Positions 40,317 through 48,661 of a stretch of 64,000 bases of DNA are shown one piece after another. This stretch comes from Actinokineospora enzanensis DSM 44649. GTDB taxonomy: Bacteria > Actinomycetota > Actinomycetes > Mycobacteriales > Pseudonocardiaceae. Within the stretch, counting starts at the first letter, position 1; every line of letters starts with the position of its first letter. The stretch is taken from assembly GCF_000374445.1 (NCBI RefSeq), contig NZ_KB894406.1:230530-294529 (forward strand). Direction: 5' to 3'. The notes under the pieces are model-generated. The model saw nothing but the letters and a program-made list of their open reading frames with translations. It made no database searches and was not told the origin of the DNA. Both the position numbers and the translations under genes were made by a program.

Positions 40317-41249
40317 TCAGCGTGCGGAGAGCGGGCGCGCCGTGGCCCGCCAGGCCGCGGCCACCCCGTCGGGCAGCGAGGTGCGCGGCCGCCAGCCCAG
40401 CGTCCGCCCGGCCCGCCGCACGTCCAGCCAGACGTGCCCGCGGTCGAACGGCCGCCCCGGCCGCGTGCGGACCGGCAGCCGGGCGCCGACCACGTCCTGG
40501 ACCACCCGCGCCAGCTCGGCCAGCGAGGTGCGTTCGCCCGAGCCGATGTTGAGCACCAGTGGGGAACCCGGCGCCACGGCCGCCCGACCGGCGGGCGAGC
40601 GCAGCAGGCACAGCGCGTCCACGACGTCGTCGACGTAGACGTAGTCCCGGGTGTTGTCCGGGTCCCCGATGAGCTGCAGCGGCTCGCCCCGCGCGGCCGC
40701 CGCCAGCCAGTAGGCCAGCACGCCCTGCCCGGTGCCGACCGCCTGGCCGGGACCGTAGACATTGGACAGTCGCAGCACGACGGCGGGCACCCGGTCGGCG
40801 TGGTCGAGCAGCTCCCGTTCGAGGGCGAGCTTGGCCGCGCCGTAGGAACCACTGGGGCGCAACGGATCCGACTCGGCGTACGGCGCGGGACAGTCCGGGT
40901 CGTACACGGTGCCACCGGAGCTGGTGAGCACCACGGTCGGCGGCTCGCGGAACCCGCTGAGCCGGTCCAGCAGGGTGCTGAACAGCCGGTGGTCGGCCGC
41001 CGCCCATTCCGGGTGCTTCTCCCCGAGCGCCGGGTTGATGCTGCTGGCCAGGTAGAACACGATGTCGGCCTGGTGCAGCGGGTGCGCCAGGTCGTCCTTG
41101 AGCAGGAACCGCGACTGCCGGGTCAGGCAGGCGGTCGCCACCTCCGCCCGCAACAGCGCCGCGGCGAGCCTGCGCCCGACGAACCCCGCCGCGCCGACCA
41201 CCACGGCCCGCTGCGCGGCTGGCGCGTGTTGGAGTACCGGATTCACCAT
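40317..41249 (-). CDS. NAD-dependent epimerase/dehydratase (NDP-sugar type)
   Basis: The 310-residue extended SDR has GAAGFVGRRLA near the N-terminus, a TSSGGTVYD strand, the catalytic SYGAAK, and RLSNVYGPGQ plus DYVYVDDVVDALCLL typical of UDP-glucose 4-epimerase-like enzymes. The nucleotide-binding motif is GxxGFVG. I start at the ATG at 41249, since upstream codons lack coding character. It is divergent from a second epimerase-like gene 144 bp away. Either could prepare an NDP-sugar for the six glycosyltransferases, for example by 4-epimerisation. Confidence 0.8.
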   Translation of the reverse strand: MVNPVLQHAPAAQRAVVVGAAGFVGRRLAAALLRAEVATACLTRQSRFLLKDDLAHPLHQADIVFYLASSINPALGEKHPEWAAADHRLFSTLLDRLSGFREPPTVVLTSSGGTVYDPDCPAPYAESDPLRPSGSYGAAKLALERELLDHADRVPAVVLRLSNVYGPGQAVGTGQGVLAYWLAAAARGEPLQLIGDPDNTRDYVYVDDVVDALCLLRSPAGRAAVAPGSPLVLNIGSGERTSLAELARVVQDVVGARLPVRTRPGRPFDRGHVWLDVRRAGRTLGWRPRTSLPDGVAAAWRATARPLSAR

Positions 41250-41393
41250 GGTGTGCACCGCCCAGTTCGGTCGACGAGTGCCGCCGAAGCTATGAGCAGC
41301 CGGTCGACGGGCCGTCCACACGCCTTCGAGCGGGCCCTGAGCGCGGCGGGACAGCCTGGTGGCCCGTTGACCCGACGACCGCGGAGTGTGCGT

Positions 41394-42446
41394 ATGCGTG
41401 TGTTGGTGACCGGTGGCGCCGGCTTCATCGGCCGCCACGTGGTGGAGGCACTGGTGGCGCAGGGCCACCAGGTCCGGGTGCTGGACGCGCTGCTACCGGC
41501 GGTGCACCCGAGCGGCCAGGCGCCGTCCCTGCCCGACGGCGTGGAGTTCGTCGTCGGCGACCTGCGTTCCCCGGCCACCGTCGAGCGGGCGCTGGCGGGC
41601 ATCGACGTGGTCAGCCACCAGGCCGCCATGGTCGGCCGCGGCCGCGAGATCCGCGACGTGGTCGAGTACGTCGGCTGCAACGATCTGGCCACCGCGACCC
41701 TGCTGGACGCCATGGTCCGCCGCGACCTGGGCAGGCTGGTCCTGGCCAGCTCGGTCGTCATCTACGGCGACAGCCGCTACGACTGCCCGGCACACGGCCG
41801 CGTCCACCCCGGCCGCCGCTCGAAGGCCGATCTGGACCACGGCCGCTTCGAACCCACCTGCGACCTGTGCGGCGCCCCGCTGACCGCCAGCCCGGTCGAG
41901 GAGGACGACCTCCTCGACCCACCCCGAAACGTCTACGCGGTGACCAAACTGTCCCAGGAACACCTCGTCGGCGCCTGGGCCCGCGAGACCGGCGCCCACG
42001 CCGTCGCCCTGCGCTACCACAACGTCTACGGCCCCCACATGCCCCACCAGAGCCCGTACTCCGGCGTCGCGGGCGTCTTCCGCACCGCCGTCGCCGACCG
42101 CGTCCCGGCCCGCGTCTACGAGGACGGCCAGTCCATTCGAGACTTCATCCACGTCCGCGACATCGCGGCGGCAAACGTCGCCGCCCTCACCTACGACTCC
42201 CCAGGCCTGCGCACCTACAACGTAGCCACCGGAACCCCACACTCCATCCTGGACGTCGCCACAGCCATCGCCACCACCGCGGGCACCCCACTCCCGATAG
42301 TCACCGGCGAATACCGAATCGGCGACGTCCGCCACATCGTGGCTTCCCCGGCCCGCATCCGCCGAGAACTCGACTGGCACTCCACGGTTTCTTTCGAGAC
42401 CGGCATGCGCGAGTTCGCCACCGCCACCATGCGCGCCGCCGTCTGA
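41394..42446 (+). CDS. NDP-sugar epimerase-like SDR with Cys-rich insertion
   Basis: The 350-residue protein has TGGAGFIG at 6-13, LASSVVIYGDS, the catalytic YAVTK, RYHNVYGPHMPHQSPYSG and DFIHVRDIAAANVAAL, so it is a UDP-glucose-4-epimerase-type SDR. Between the SSV and YAVTK blocks lies an insertion of about 35 residues with DCPAHG and later CDLCGA, which looks like a small zinc-binding loop. GGAG lies eight bases before the ATG. It could epimerise or oxidise an activated sugar for the cluster. It marks the probable right end of the polyketide region. Confidence 0.78.
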   Translation: MRVLVTGGAGFIGRHVVEALVAQGHQVRVLDALLPAVHPSGQAPSLPDGVEFVVGDLRSPATVERALAGIDVVSHQAAMVGRGREIRDVVEYVGCNDLATATLLDAMVRRDLGRLVLASSVVIYGDSRYDCPAHGRVHPGRRSKADLDHGRFEPTCDLCGAPLTASPVEEDDLLDPPRNVYAVTKLSQEHLVGAWARETGAHAVALRYHNVYGPHMPHQSPYSGVAGVFRTAVADRVPARVYEDGQSIRDFIHVRDIAAANVAALTYDSPGLRTYNVATGTPHSILDVATAIATTAGTPLPIVTGEYRIGDVRHIVASPARIRRELDWHSTVSFETGMREFATATMRAAV

Positions 42447-42619
42447 ATCGCCTGGCCCGGATCACCATCGAACTCCCGGAAAGGCAGCTTCCGAGCACCA
42501 CTCCGCCTGCGGTGGACGTCGGGGTTCTTCACCCGATTGCACGCTTCGGGTGGAACCGCCTGAACACGGACCGGTCGTCGGGTAGGTTCGGTGCGGATGG
42601 GTGGCAAGGGGGAGGGCTC

Positions 42620-43084
42620 ATGGTGGGTGACCCGGACGCGGAGTTGGCCGCGGTCCAGGCGATGGTCACGGACTGGGAGCACTCCGGTCGGCAGCAGTTG
42701 GCCGAGGTGCAGGAGTTGACCGGTCGGATCGCCGGGCTGAGTGCCACCGAGACGTCGGCGGACGGCGTGGTGACGGTGACCGTGGGCTCGAACGGGCTGC
42801 CCACCGACATCACCCTCGCCGACGCCGCCGGGCAGCAGTCGATGTCGGTCGTGTCCGCCACGATCATGGCGACCCTGCGCCGCGCGCAGTCCAGGATCCC
42901 GGAGCTGATGGCGCGGACAGCCGAGGATCTCGGCCTGGCCGGTGACGGCGTGGTCGCGCACATGCTGCGGACCGCGGCGGAGTCGTTCCCGGACGAACCG
43001 GACGAACCCGGTGTCGACGGCCCCCGACGCCCGCCGGGTCCCGACGACTACTCCGACAGCGATCCGCTGCGCGACCGGTGGTAG
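42620..43084 (+). CDS. YbaB/EbfC-family nucleoid-associated protein
   Basis: The 154-residue protein has the YbaB pattern ELTGRIAGLSATETSADGVVTVTVGSNGLPTDITL followed by helices, then a Pro/Asp-rich tail. GGGGGAGG lies shortly before the ATG at 42620. YbaB-like proteins bind DNA, but long-tailed actinobacterial members are often found beside type VII secretion substrates. It overlaps the start of the EspC-like gene by seven bases, so it belongs to the first RHS toxin locus and may act as a regulator or accessory factor. Confidence 0.7.
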   Translation: MVGDPDAELAAVQAMVTDWEHSGRQQLAEVQELTGRIAGLSATETSADGVVTVTVGSNGLPTDITLADAAGQQSMSVVSATIMATLRRAQSRIPELMARTAEDLGLAGDGVVAHMLRTAAESFPDEPDEPGVDGPRRPPGPDDYSDSDPLRDRW

Positions 43085-43404
43085 GGGCGGTGGCCGAGGA
43101 CGACGGTTTCGACGTCATCACTGAGGCGTTGGCGAAGCACGCCAGGAGCCTCGACGGGGTGCGGGAGCGGCTGGGCACCGCATTGTCGGCGGCGCGCGAG
43201 GTGTCGATGGACAACGACGCGTACGGAGTGCTTGGCCGCCCGTTCGCATGGCTGTTGGACCCATTCGAGTCGCTGGGCACGGACATGATCTCCCAGGCCG
43301 AGGACACCGTCACCACGCACGCCGAGGGGATGCGCTCGGTCCAGCGCTCCTACGACGGCACCGAGGACGCGAACGCCGACGCGTTCCGCGGCGGGCCGGT
43401 CTGA
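43078..43404 (+). CDS. EspC-like type VII secretion-associated protein
   Basis: The 108-residue protein is helical, Gly-poor and acidic (DGFDVITEALAKHARSLDGVRERLGTALSAA), with a PFAWLLDPFES turn and the C-terminal helix DTVTTHAEGMRSVQRSYDGTED. It matches the ESX-1 secretion-associated EspC/DUF2580-type helical hairpin. GTG at 43078 overlaps the previous stop; GTG at 43090 is an alternative. The following RHS toxin starts on its stop codon (TGATG). It is probably a co-secreted partner or chaperone for that toxin. Confidence 0.65.
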   Translation: MVGAVAEDDGFDVITEALAKHARSLDGVRERLGTALSAAREVSMDNDAYGVLGRPFAWLLDPFESLGTDMISQAEDTVTTHAEGMRSVQRSYDGTEDANADAFRGGPV

Positions 43405-46400
43405 TGGGCAACCCGCTGGTCGCCCGGCCGGTCGACTCGACCGCCGGGTACTCCGGCATCCCGCTCGCCGAGGACGCCATGGCCACCTGCGAGGGCATCT
43501 CCTCGGGCAGCTGGCTGGAGGGCGGGCTTGGCGCGCTGGGGCTGGCCGGTGACATCACCGACACCGTCGCCAACCCGTTCGGCGCGTTGTTCGCCGCGGG
43601 CGCGGGCTGGCTGATGGAACACTTCGAGCCGCTGCGCCGGGCGCTGGACTGGCTGGCGGGCAAACCGGATGTGATCGCCGCCTATGGGCAGACCTGGGAC
43701 AACGTCGCCAGGGAACTCGACGCGATCCGCGCGGACCACGAGGCCGCGGTACGCGCGGACCTCACGGGTTGGCAGGGACCGGCGGCGGACGCCTACCGGC
43801 AGACCTCCGCCGGGCTGACCGACGCGCTGACCTCGGCGTCGTCGGTAACCGACGGCCTCTCCACGGCCACCACGATCATGGGATCGCTGGTCGACATGGT
43901 CCGCTCGACCGTGCGCGACCTGATCGCCCGGCTGGTCGGGGACGCCGTGCAGTGGCTGTTGGAGGAAGCGTTCACGCTCGGCCTGGCCACCCCGGTGGTG
44001 ATCGGGCAGGTCGCCGCCGCGGTGTCCAACGCGATGGCCAAGGTGTCGCGGTTGCTGGGCAAGGTGACCGACGCGATCGGCAAAGTCACCCCACTGCTCA
44101 AGAAGCTGCAGGACCTGTTCGGCAAGATCGGCGACAAGCTGCGGAAGCTGCGCTCCGAGGGCCGGGCGCACACTCCGGAGGGTGGCCGGGCGCACGTCCC
44201 CGACGAGACCCCGACGGCCCGGGGACAGGGCACGGACCCGAGCGGCGCGCACCCCGGCGACCCCGTCGACACCGCCCGCGCCCCGGGCGACCGACCGGAC
44301 TGCGGCGACCCGGTCGACCCGGTCACCGGGCACGTGTTCGCCACCCAGACAGATGTCGAGCTGCCCGGGAGCCTGGACCTGGTGCTCAACCGCACCCACC
44401 TGTCGTCCTATCGGTCCGGCAGGCTGTTCGGTCCGTCCTGGGCGTCCACTCTGGACCAACGCGTGGCCGTGGGACCGCTGGGGATCCGGTATTTCACCGA
44501 GGACGCGCGGGTTCTGGAGTACCCGCATCCGGACGGCACGGACCCGGTCATGCCCGAACACGGCGTGCGCTGGCCGCTGCGCAGGACCGGCCACGGGTTC
44601 ACGGTGTCCATGCCGGATGAGGGCCGCACCCTCCATTTCGGCGTGGTCGGTCCGATGTGGGCGGCGGGCGCGGATCGGCCGCTCGTCGCGATCACCACCC
44701 CGGTGGGCGGTCGGATCGACCTCGACTACACCGACGGGCAGTTGTCCGGGCTACGGCATTCCGGCGGCTACCACATCGACGTGGACACGGTCGACGGCCG
44801 GGTGACCGGACTGCACCTGCGACCCGGCACGACCGGCGACGAGTCGGTCGGGCTTGCCGGATACCGGTACGACCAAGCCGGTCATCTTGCGGAGGTCGCG
44901 GTGGTCGGGAGGTCGGCAGCCCGGTTCGGCTATGACGACGACGGCAGGCTCGTGTCATGGACCGACGGGAACGACGAGTGGTACCGCTACCACTACGACG
45001 AGAACGGCCGGTGTGACCATACCGAGGGCAAGGACGGCGCGCTCGACTCTCGGTTCCACTACGAGCCGGAACGCCGTACCACCGTCTACACCAACGCCCT
45101 CGGCCACAACACGACGTTCGAGTACAACGAACTCGGCCACGTCGTTCGGGAGACCGATCCCCGAGGTCGGACCATACTGTCTACATGGGATAGATTCGGC
45201 AACCTGCTGTCCCGGGCGGACAAGCTCGGCAGGGTCACGCGGTACATCAGGGACGAGGACGGCACGTTCCTCGGGCTGACGAGGGCCGACGGCGCGAGCG
45301 TGATCGTCGAGCGCGACGACCGAGGGCAGGTGACCCGGGTCGGCGACACCTCCGGTGGCAGTTGGCACCACGAGTACGACGACCTCGGTCGGATCACCGC
45401 CACCACGACACCCGCGGGCGCGACGACCCGGTACGGATACGGCGAGGACGGCCACATGGTGGCGGTCACCGACCCGGTGGGCGGCGTCACCAGGATCGAG
45501 CCGAACGCGGCCGGGCTGCCGATGGCAGTCACCGATCCACAGGGGTCGGTGACCCGGTACGAGCGCGACCGGTTCGGCCGGATCACCGCGACGATCGATC
45601 CGCTGGGCGGGAGCACCCGACAGGGCTGGACGGTCGGCGGCAACCCGCTGTGGCGCACGTTGCCCGACGGGAGTGCCGAGCAGTGGCGCTACGACTCCGA
45701 GGGCAACCTGGTGGCCTACATCGACGCGGTGGGCCGGACGACCCGGATGACCTCGACCAACTTCGACCGGCCCGCGACGGTCACCACGCCCGACGACGCC
45801 ACGACGGTCTACGGCTACGACGCCGAGCTGCGCCTGACCAGCGTCACCAACCCACAGGGCCTTGTCTGGCATTACGAGTACGACGACGTCGGTGACCTGG
45901 TGCGGGAGACCGACTTCAACGGCCACACCACCACCTACACCTGGGACGAGGCCGGACAGCTGACCACGCGGACGAACGCCGCGGGCCAGCGCGTCGCGTT
46001 CGAGTACGACGTCCTGGGAAACGTCGTCGAGCAGCGCAGCGACGACCGCGTGACGCGGTTCGGCTACGACCCGGCGGGCAATCTCGTCCGCGCGGCCAAT
46101 CCCGACACCGAGGTCGTGATCGAACGAGACGTGCTCGGCCGGGTCATCCGCGAGACCGTCGACGGTCGGGTGGTCACCAGCGAACTTGACGTGGTGGGCC
46201 GCCGGACGAGTCGGACCACGCCATCTGGCCTGGTGTCCACCTGGGAGTACGACAGCACGGACCAGGTCGTCGCCCTGCACAGCGGCGGTCGGACGGTGCG
46301 GTTCGACTACGACCTGGCAGGCCGGGAGGTCCGCAGGCAGCTACCCGGCGCGATGCTCGTGCACGAGTGGGACCCGATGCATCGGCTGCGTGCGCAGAGC

Positions 46401-47771
46401 CTGCGGGCCGCCGGGCGGACGGTGCAGCAGCGGGGCTGGCGCTACCGCGCGGATGGTTACGTGACCGGGGCGCGCGACTCCATGACCGGAGACCGCGAGT
46501 TCGTGCTCGACCAACTGGGCCGGGTGACTGCGGCTGGTCGCGCCGAGTCGTACGGTTACGACCGGGCGGGCAACATCACCCAGGCACAGCTGCCGGACCC
46601 GGCGGACGACCAAGCCGGTCCGCGGGCGTACACCGGGACATTGCTTCGGTCCGCGGGGCGGACTCGGTATGACTACGACGCGCAGGGCCGGGTCGTTGCC
46701 AGGCATATCCGCACGTTGTCCGGTATGCACCGGACCTGGCGGTTCACCTGGGACGCCGAGGACCGTCTGATCGAGACGGTCACACCGGACGGCCGCCGAT
46801 GGCAGTACGCCTACGACCCATTCGGCCGACGCATCGGCAAACGACAACTCGACAGCAACGGCGCCGTGCTGAGCCGGGTCGATTTCGTGTGGGACGGCAC
46901 CCGACTGGCCGAACAGGTGCATACCTCGGGCGGCGGTACGTGGACCACCACCTGGGACTACCACCCGGACACCGGGCACCCCATCACCCAGATCGACCAG
47001 GGTCGGCTGCGTGGCGCACCCCAGGACATCATCGACCGACGGTTCCACGCGATCGTCACCGACCTGGTCGGCACACCCACGGAACTGGTGGACCCGAGCG
47101 GGACGGTCGTCTGGCGGCACGCGACGACGTTGTGGGGCGGGCCGGTGCTGCCACCACAACGCACCGGCCCGTCATGCCCACTGCGCTTCGCCGGGCAGTA
47201 CGCGGACGAGGAGACCGGCTGGCACTACAACTACTTCCGGTACTACGACCCGTCGACTGGCAGGTATACCAGCCCTGATCCGCTCGGGCTGGAGGGCGGT
47301 GAGAACCCGCACGCCTATGTGCCGAATCCGATGTACTGGACCGACCCGCTCGGCCTGTCGCTGTGTAAACGGCACGTCCCTGAATCGGCGATGGACCACA
47401 TCCTCAAGGGTGAGTTCAAGAACGGCAAGACCACCGGCTACCACCACCGCGAAGGCGGCCGGGACCGCCACGGCTGGCGCACCACCAAACGCGGTGAGGC
47501 AGATGCCAACGGCGTATACCAAGGAACTGCTACCAGACGGGACTGGAACGGGAACGACTGGGTCGAGAAGCGGGCGAAAAGTACGTTCTTCCCGGACGAA
47601 TGGTCGTCGGCGCAGGTGCGACATGCTGTAGAACGAGCGTTCACTGAGACCAAGGACATCAATACCAGGTCCGGGAAGTGGGCGGGAAGTCACCGTGGCA
47701 TAAGGATCGAAGGTTGGTACGATCCATCAACCGGTGCGCTGAAGACCGCATTTCCTATTCGTGCCAAGTGA
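43404..47771 (+). CDS. RHS-repeat polymorphic toxin with C-terminal EndoU nuclease domain
   Basis: The 1455-residue protein has a helical N-terminal export region with a WXG-like turn (WQG at 123-125), a DUF6531-type entry motif (CGDPVDPVTGHVF from 300), some 800 residues of RHS/YD repeats and an RHS core ending RYYDPSTGRYTSPDPLGL. After WTDPLGL the variable tip (about 1319-1455) reads HILKGEFKNG, GYHH and KSTFFPDEWSSAQVRHAVERAF, then GIRIEGWYD. This is the pattern of bacterial EndoU RNase toxins with two His and a Lys as catalytic residues. It is presumably exported by a type VII system and injures competitors by RNA cleavage. The immunity candidate follows after 21 bp. Confidence 0.87.
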   Translation: MGNPLVARPVDSTAGYSGIPLAEDAMATCEGISSGSWLEGGLGALGLAGDITDTVANPFGALFAAGAGWLMEHFEPLRRALDWLAGKPDVIAAYGQTWDNVARELDAIRADHEAAVRADLTGWQGPAADAYRQTSAGLTDALTSASSVTDGLSTATTIMGSLVDMVRSTVRDLIARLVGDAVQWLLEEAFTLGLATPVVIGQVAAAVSNAMAKVSRLLGKVTDAIGKVTPLLKKLQDLFGKIGDKLRKLRSEGRAHTPEGGRAHVPDETPTARGQGTDPSGAHPGDPVDTARAPGDRPDCGDPVDPVTGHVFATQTDVELPGSLDLVLNRTHLSSYRSGRLFGPSWASTLDQRVAVGPLGIRYFTEDARVLEYPHPDGTDPVMPEHGVRWPLRRTGHGFTVSMPDEGRTLHFGVVGPMWAAGADRPLVAITTPVGGRIDLDYTDGQLSGLRHSGGYHIDVDTVDGRVTGLHLRPGTTGDESVGLAGYRYDQAGHLAEVAVVGRSAARFGYDDDGRLVSWTDGNDEWYRYHYDENGRCDHTEGKDGALDSRFHYEPERRTTVYTNALGHNTTFEYNELGHVVRETDPRGRTILSTWDRFGNLLSRADKLGRVTRYIRDEDGTFLGLTRADGASVIVERDDRGQVTRVGDTSGGSWHHEYDDLGRITATTTPAGATTRYGYGEDGHMVAVTDPVGGVTRIEPNAAGLPMAVTDPQGSVTRYERDRFGRITATIDPLGGSTRQGWTVGGNPLWRTLPDGSAEQWRYDSEGNLVAYIDAVGRTTRMTSTNFDRPATVTTPDDATTVYGYDAELRLTSVTNPQGLVWHYEYDDVGDLVRETDFNGHTTTYTWDEAGQLTTRTNAAGQRVAFEYDVLGNVVEQRSDDRVTRFGYDPAGNLVRAANPDTEVVIERDVLGRVIRETVDGRVVTSELDVVGRRTSRTTPSGLVSTWEYDSTDQVVALHSGGRTVRFDYDLAGREVRRQLPGAMLVHEWDPMHRLRAQSLRAAGRTVQQRGWRYRADGYVTGARDSMTGDREFVLDQLGRVTAAGRAESYGYDRAGNITQAQLPDPADDQAGPRAYTGTLLRSAGRTRYDYDAQGRVVARHIRTLSGMHRTWRFTWDAEDRLIETVTPDGRRWQYAYDPFGRRIGKRQLDSNGAVLSRVDFVWDGTRLAEQVHTSGGGTWTTTWDYHPDTGHPITQIDQGRLRGAPQDIIDRRFHAIVTDLVGTPTELVDPSGTVVWRHATTLWGGPVLPPQRTGPSCPLRFAGQYADEETGWHYNYFRYYDPSTGRYTSPDPLGLEGGENPHAYVPNPMYWTDPLGLSLCKRHVPESAMDHILKGEFKNGKTTGYHHREGGRDRHGWRTTKRGEADANGVYQGTATRRDWNGNDWVEKRAKSTFFPDEWSSAQVRHAVERAFTETKDINTRSGKWAGSHRGIRIEGWYDPSTGALKTAFPIRAK

Positions 47772-47792
47772 TCGAGGGATGAGTGAGGCGGC

Positions 47793-48194
47793 ATGGCGTC
47801 GCGCGACGTTCGAATCTGGGCGGACAAAGATGGCTACATCGAGTACTCTGCGCCCGAGGGTAGCCCGAGCGATCTTGTCGCGGGCTGGTTGACGTCGGAT
47901 GTCCAAGGTAGTAGCCATTGGTTGGTCGAGTTGCTGGACGCGATCGAGCAGCGGCTGTCAGGGGAGACCGACGAGGCGTATGAGGCCAATGGGAATGCCT
48001 GGTTCGTGCTGATCACCAAGGATCGGCTGGAGATCGAGAACAAGTACAGCGAGCCTCTCACCGGCACCGTCACGATGGATCTGGCTCTCACGGTGCTGCG
48101 CGCCTACTGGGATGTCTTCGACGAGCCCGCCATCGAGAAGGGCAAACGGGACTTCCGCAAGTACAACCACCGTGAACCGCACCTGCCCTGGTGA
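47793..48194 (+). CDS. Putative immunity protein for the EndoU toxin
   Basis: The 133-residue acidic protein (DVRIWADKDGYIEYSAPEGSPSDLVAGWLT, HWLVELLDAIEQRLSGETDEAYEANGNAWFVLITKDRLEIENKYSE) begins 21 bp after the RHS toxin. I do not recognise the family with certainty; a UPF0231-like fold is possible. Small size, acidity, position and lower GC than the RHS body are the standard signs of an immunity gene that travels with a toxin tip. It should bind and block the nuclease in the producer and its kin. Confidence 0.6.
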   Translation: MASRDVRIWADKDGYIEYSAPEGSPSDLVAGWLTSDVQGSSHWLVELLDAIEQRLSGETDEAYEANGNAWFVLITKDRLEIENKYSEPLTGTVTMDLALTVLRAYWDVFDEPAIEKGKRDFRKYNHREPHLPW

Positions 48195-48307
48195 ATCCTG
48201 CGGACCTGTTCATTCCGGTCCAATGGCGATTTCCTGCCTGTCGGGAACTTCACCTCGTCCCGCACGTCGAAGTCGCGTTCGGGGTGTGGTGATGGAGGGG
48301 GCGTCCG

Positions 48308-48661
48308 GTGGCAGAGGGTTTTCACGTCGATCCGCGTGAGCTGCAGGGTTATGCGGGCATGCTCGATCGCGTGGCCGGTCAGTTCACGGCGGTAGACGGA
48401 CACGCGCGGAGTAAGGGCGGCGATACGTCCGGTTTTACCGGTCTGCTGCAGCTTCTCGTCCCCGCCGTGACCGGCGTCGTCAACCTCTACGGCGATACCC
48501 TCAAAACCGCCAACCGCAAGATCACCGAGGTCAAGACCAGTCTCGACGAGGCCGCCACGGCGTATCAGGACAGTGATCTCGCCGGAAAGAGTGGGCTGGA
48601 CACGGCGGGACGCGGTCTGGATGACGTGCGGACGCCGACCATTCGTGGCGGTGCCCGATGA
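48308..48661 (+). CDS. EspC-like type VII secretion-associated protein, second locus
   Basis: The 117-residue protein (FHVDPRELQGYAGMLDRVAGQFTAVDGHARS, NLYGDTLKTANRKITEVKTSLDEAATAYQDSD) is a two-helix protein of the EspC/DUF2580 kind. It has the YxxxD/E-like element AYQDSD near the end of the second helix, reminiscent of the type VII secretion signal. GGAGGGGG lies six bases before the GTG. Its stop overlaps the ATG of the second RHS toxin (ATGA). It is likely the secretion partner of that toxin. Confidence 0.72.
   Translation: MAEGFHVDPRELQGYAGMLDRVAGQFTAVDGHARSKGGDTSGFTGLLQLLVPAVTGVVNLYGDTLKTANRKITEVKTSLDEAATAYQDSDLAGKSGLDTAGRGLDDVRTPTIRGGAR

Noticed and set aside
40212..41393. In-frame upstream extension of the Cys-insert epimerase gene
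   Set aside because: The extension is antisense to the other epimerase and a methyltransferase and has no domain pattern; the protein fold begins at the ATG at 41394.
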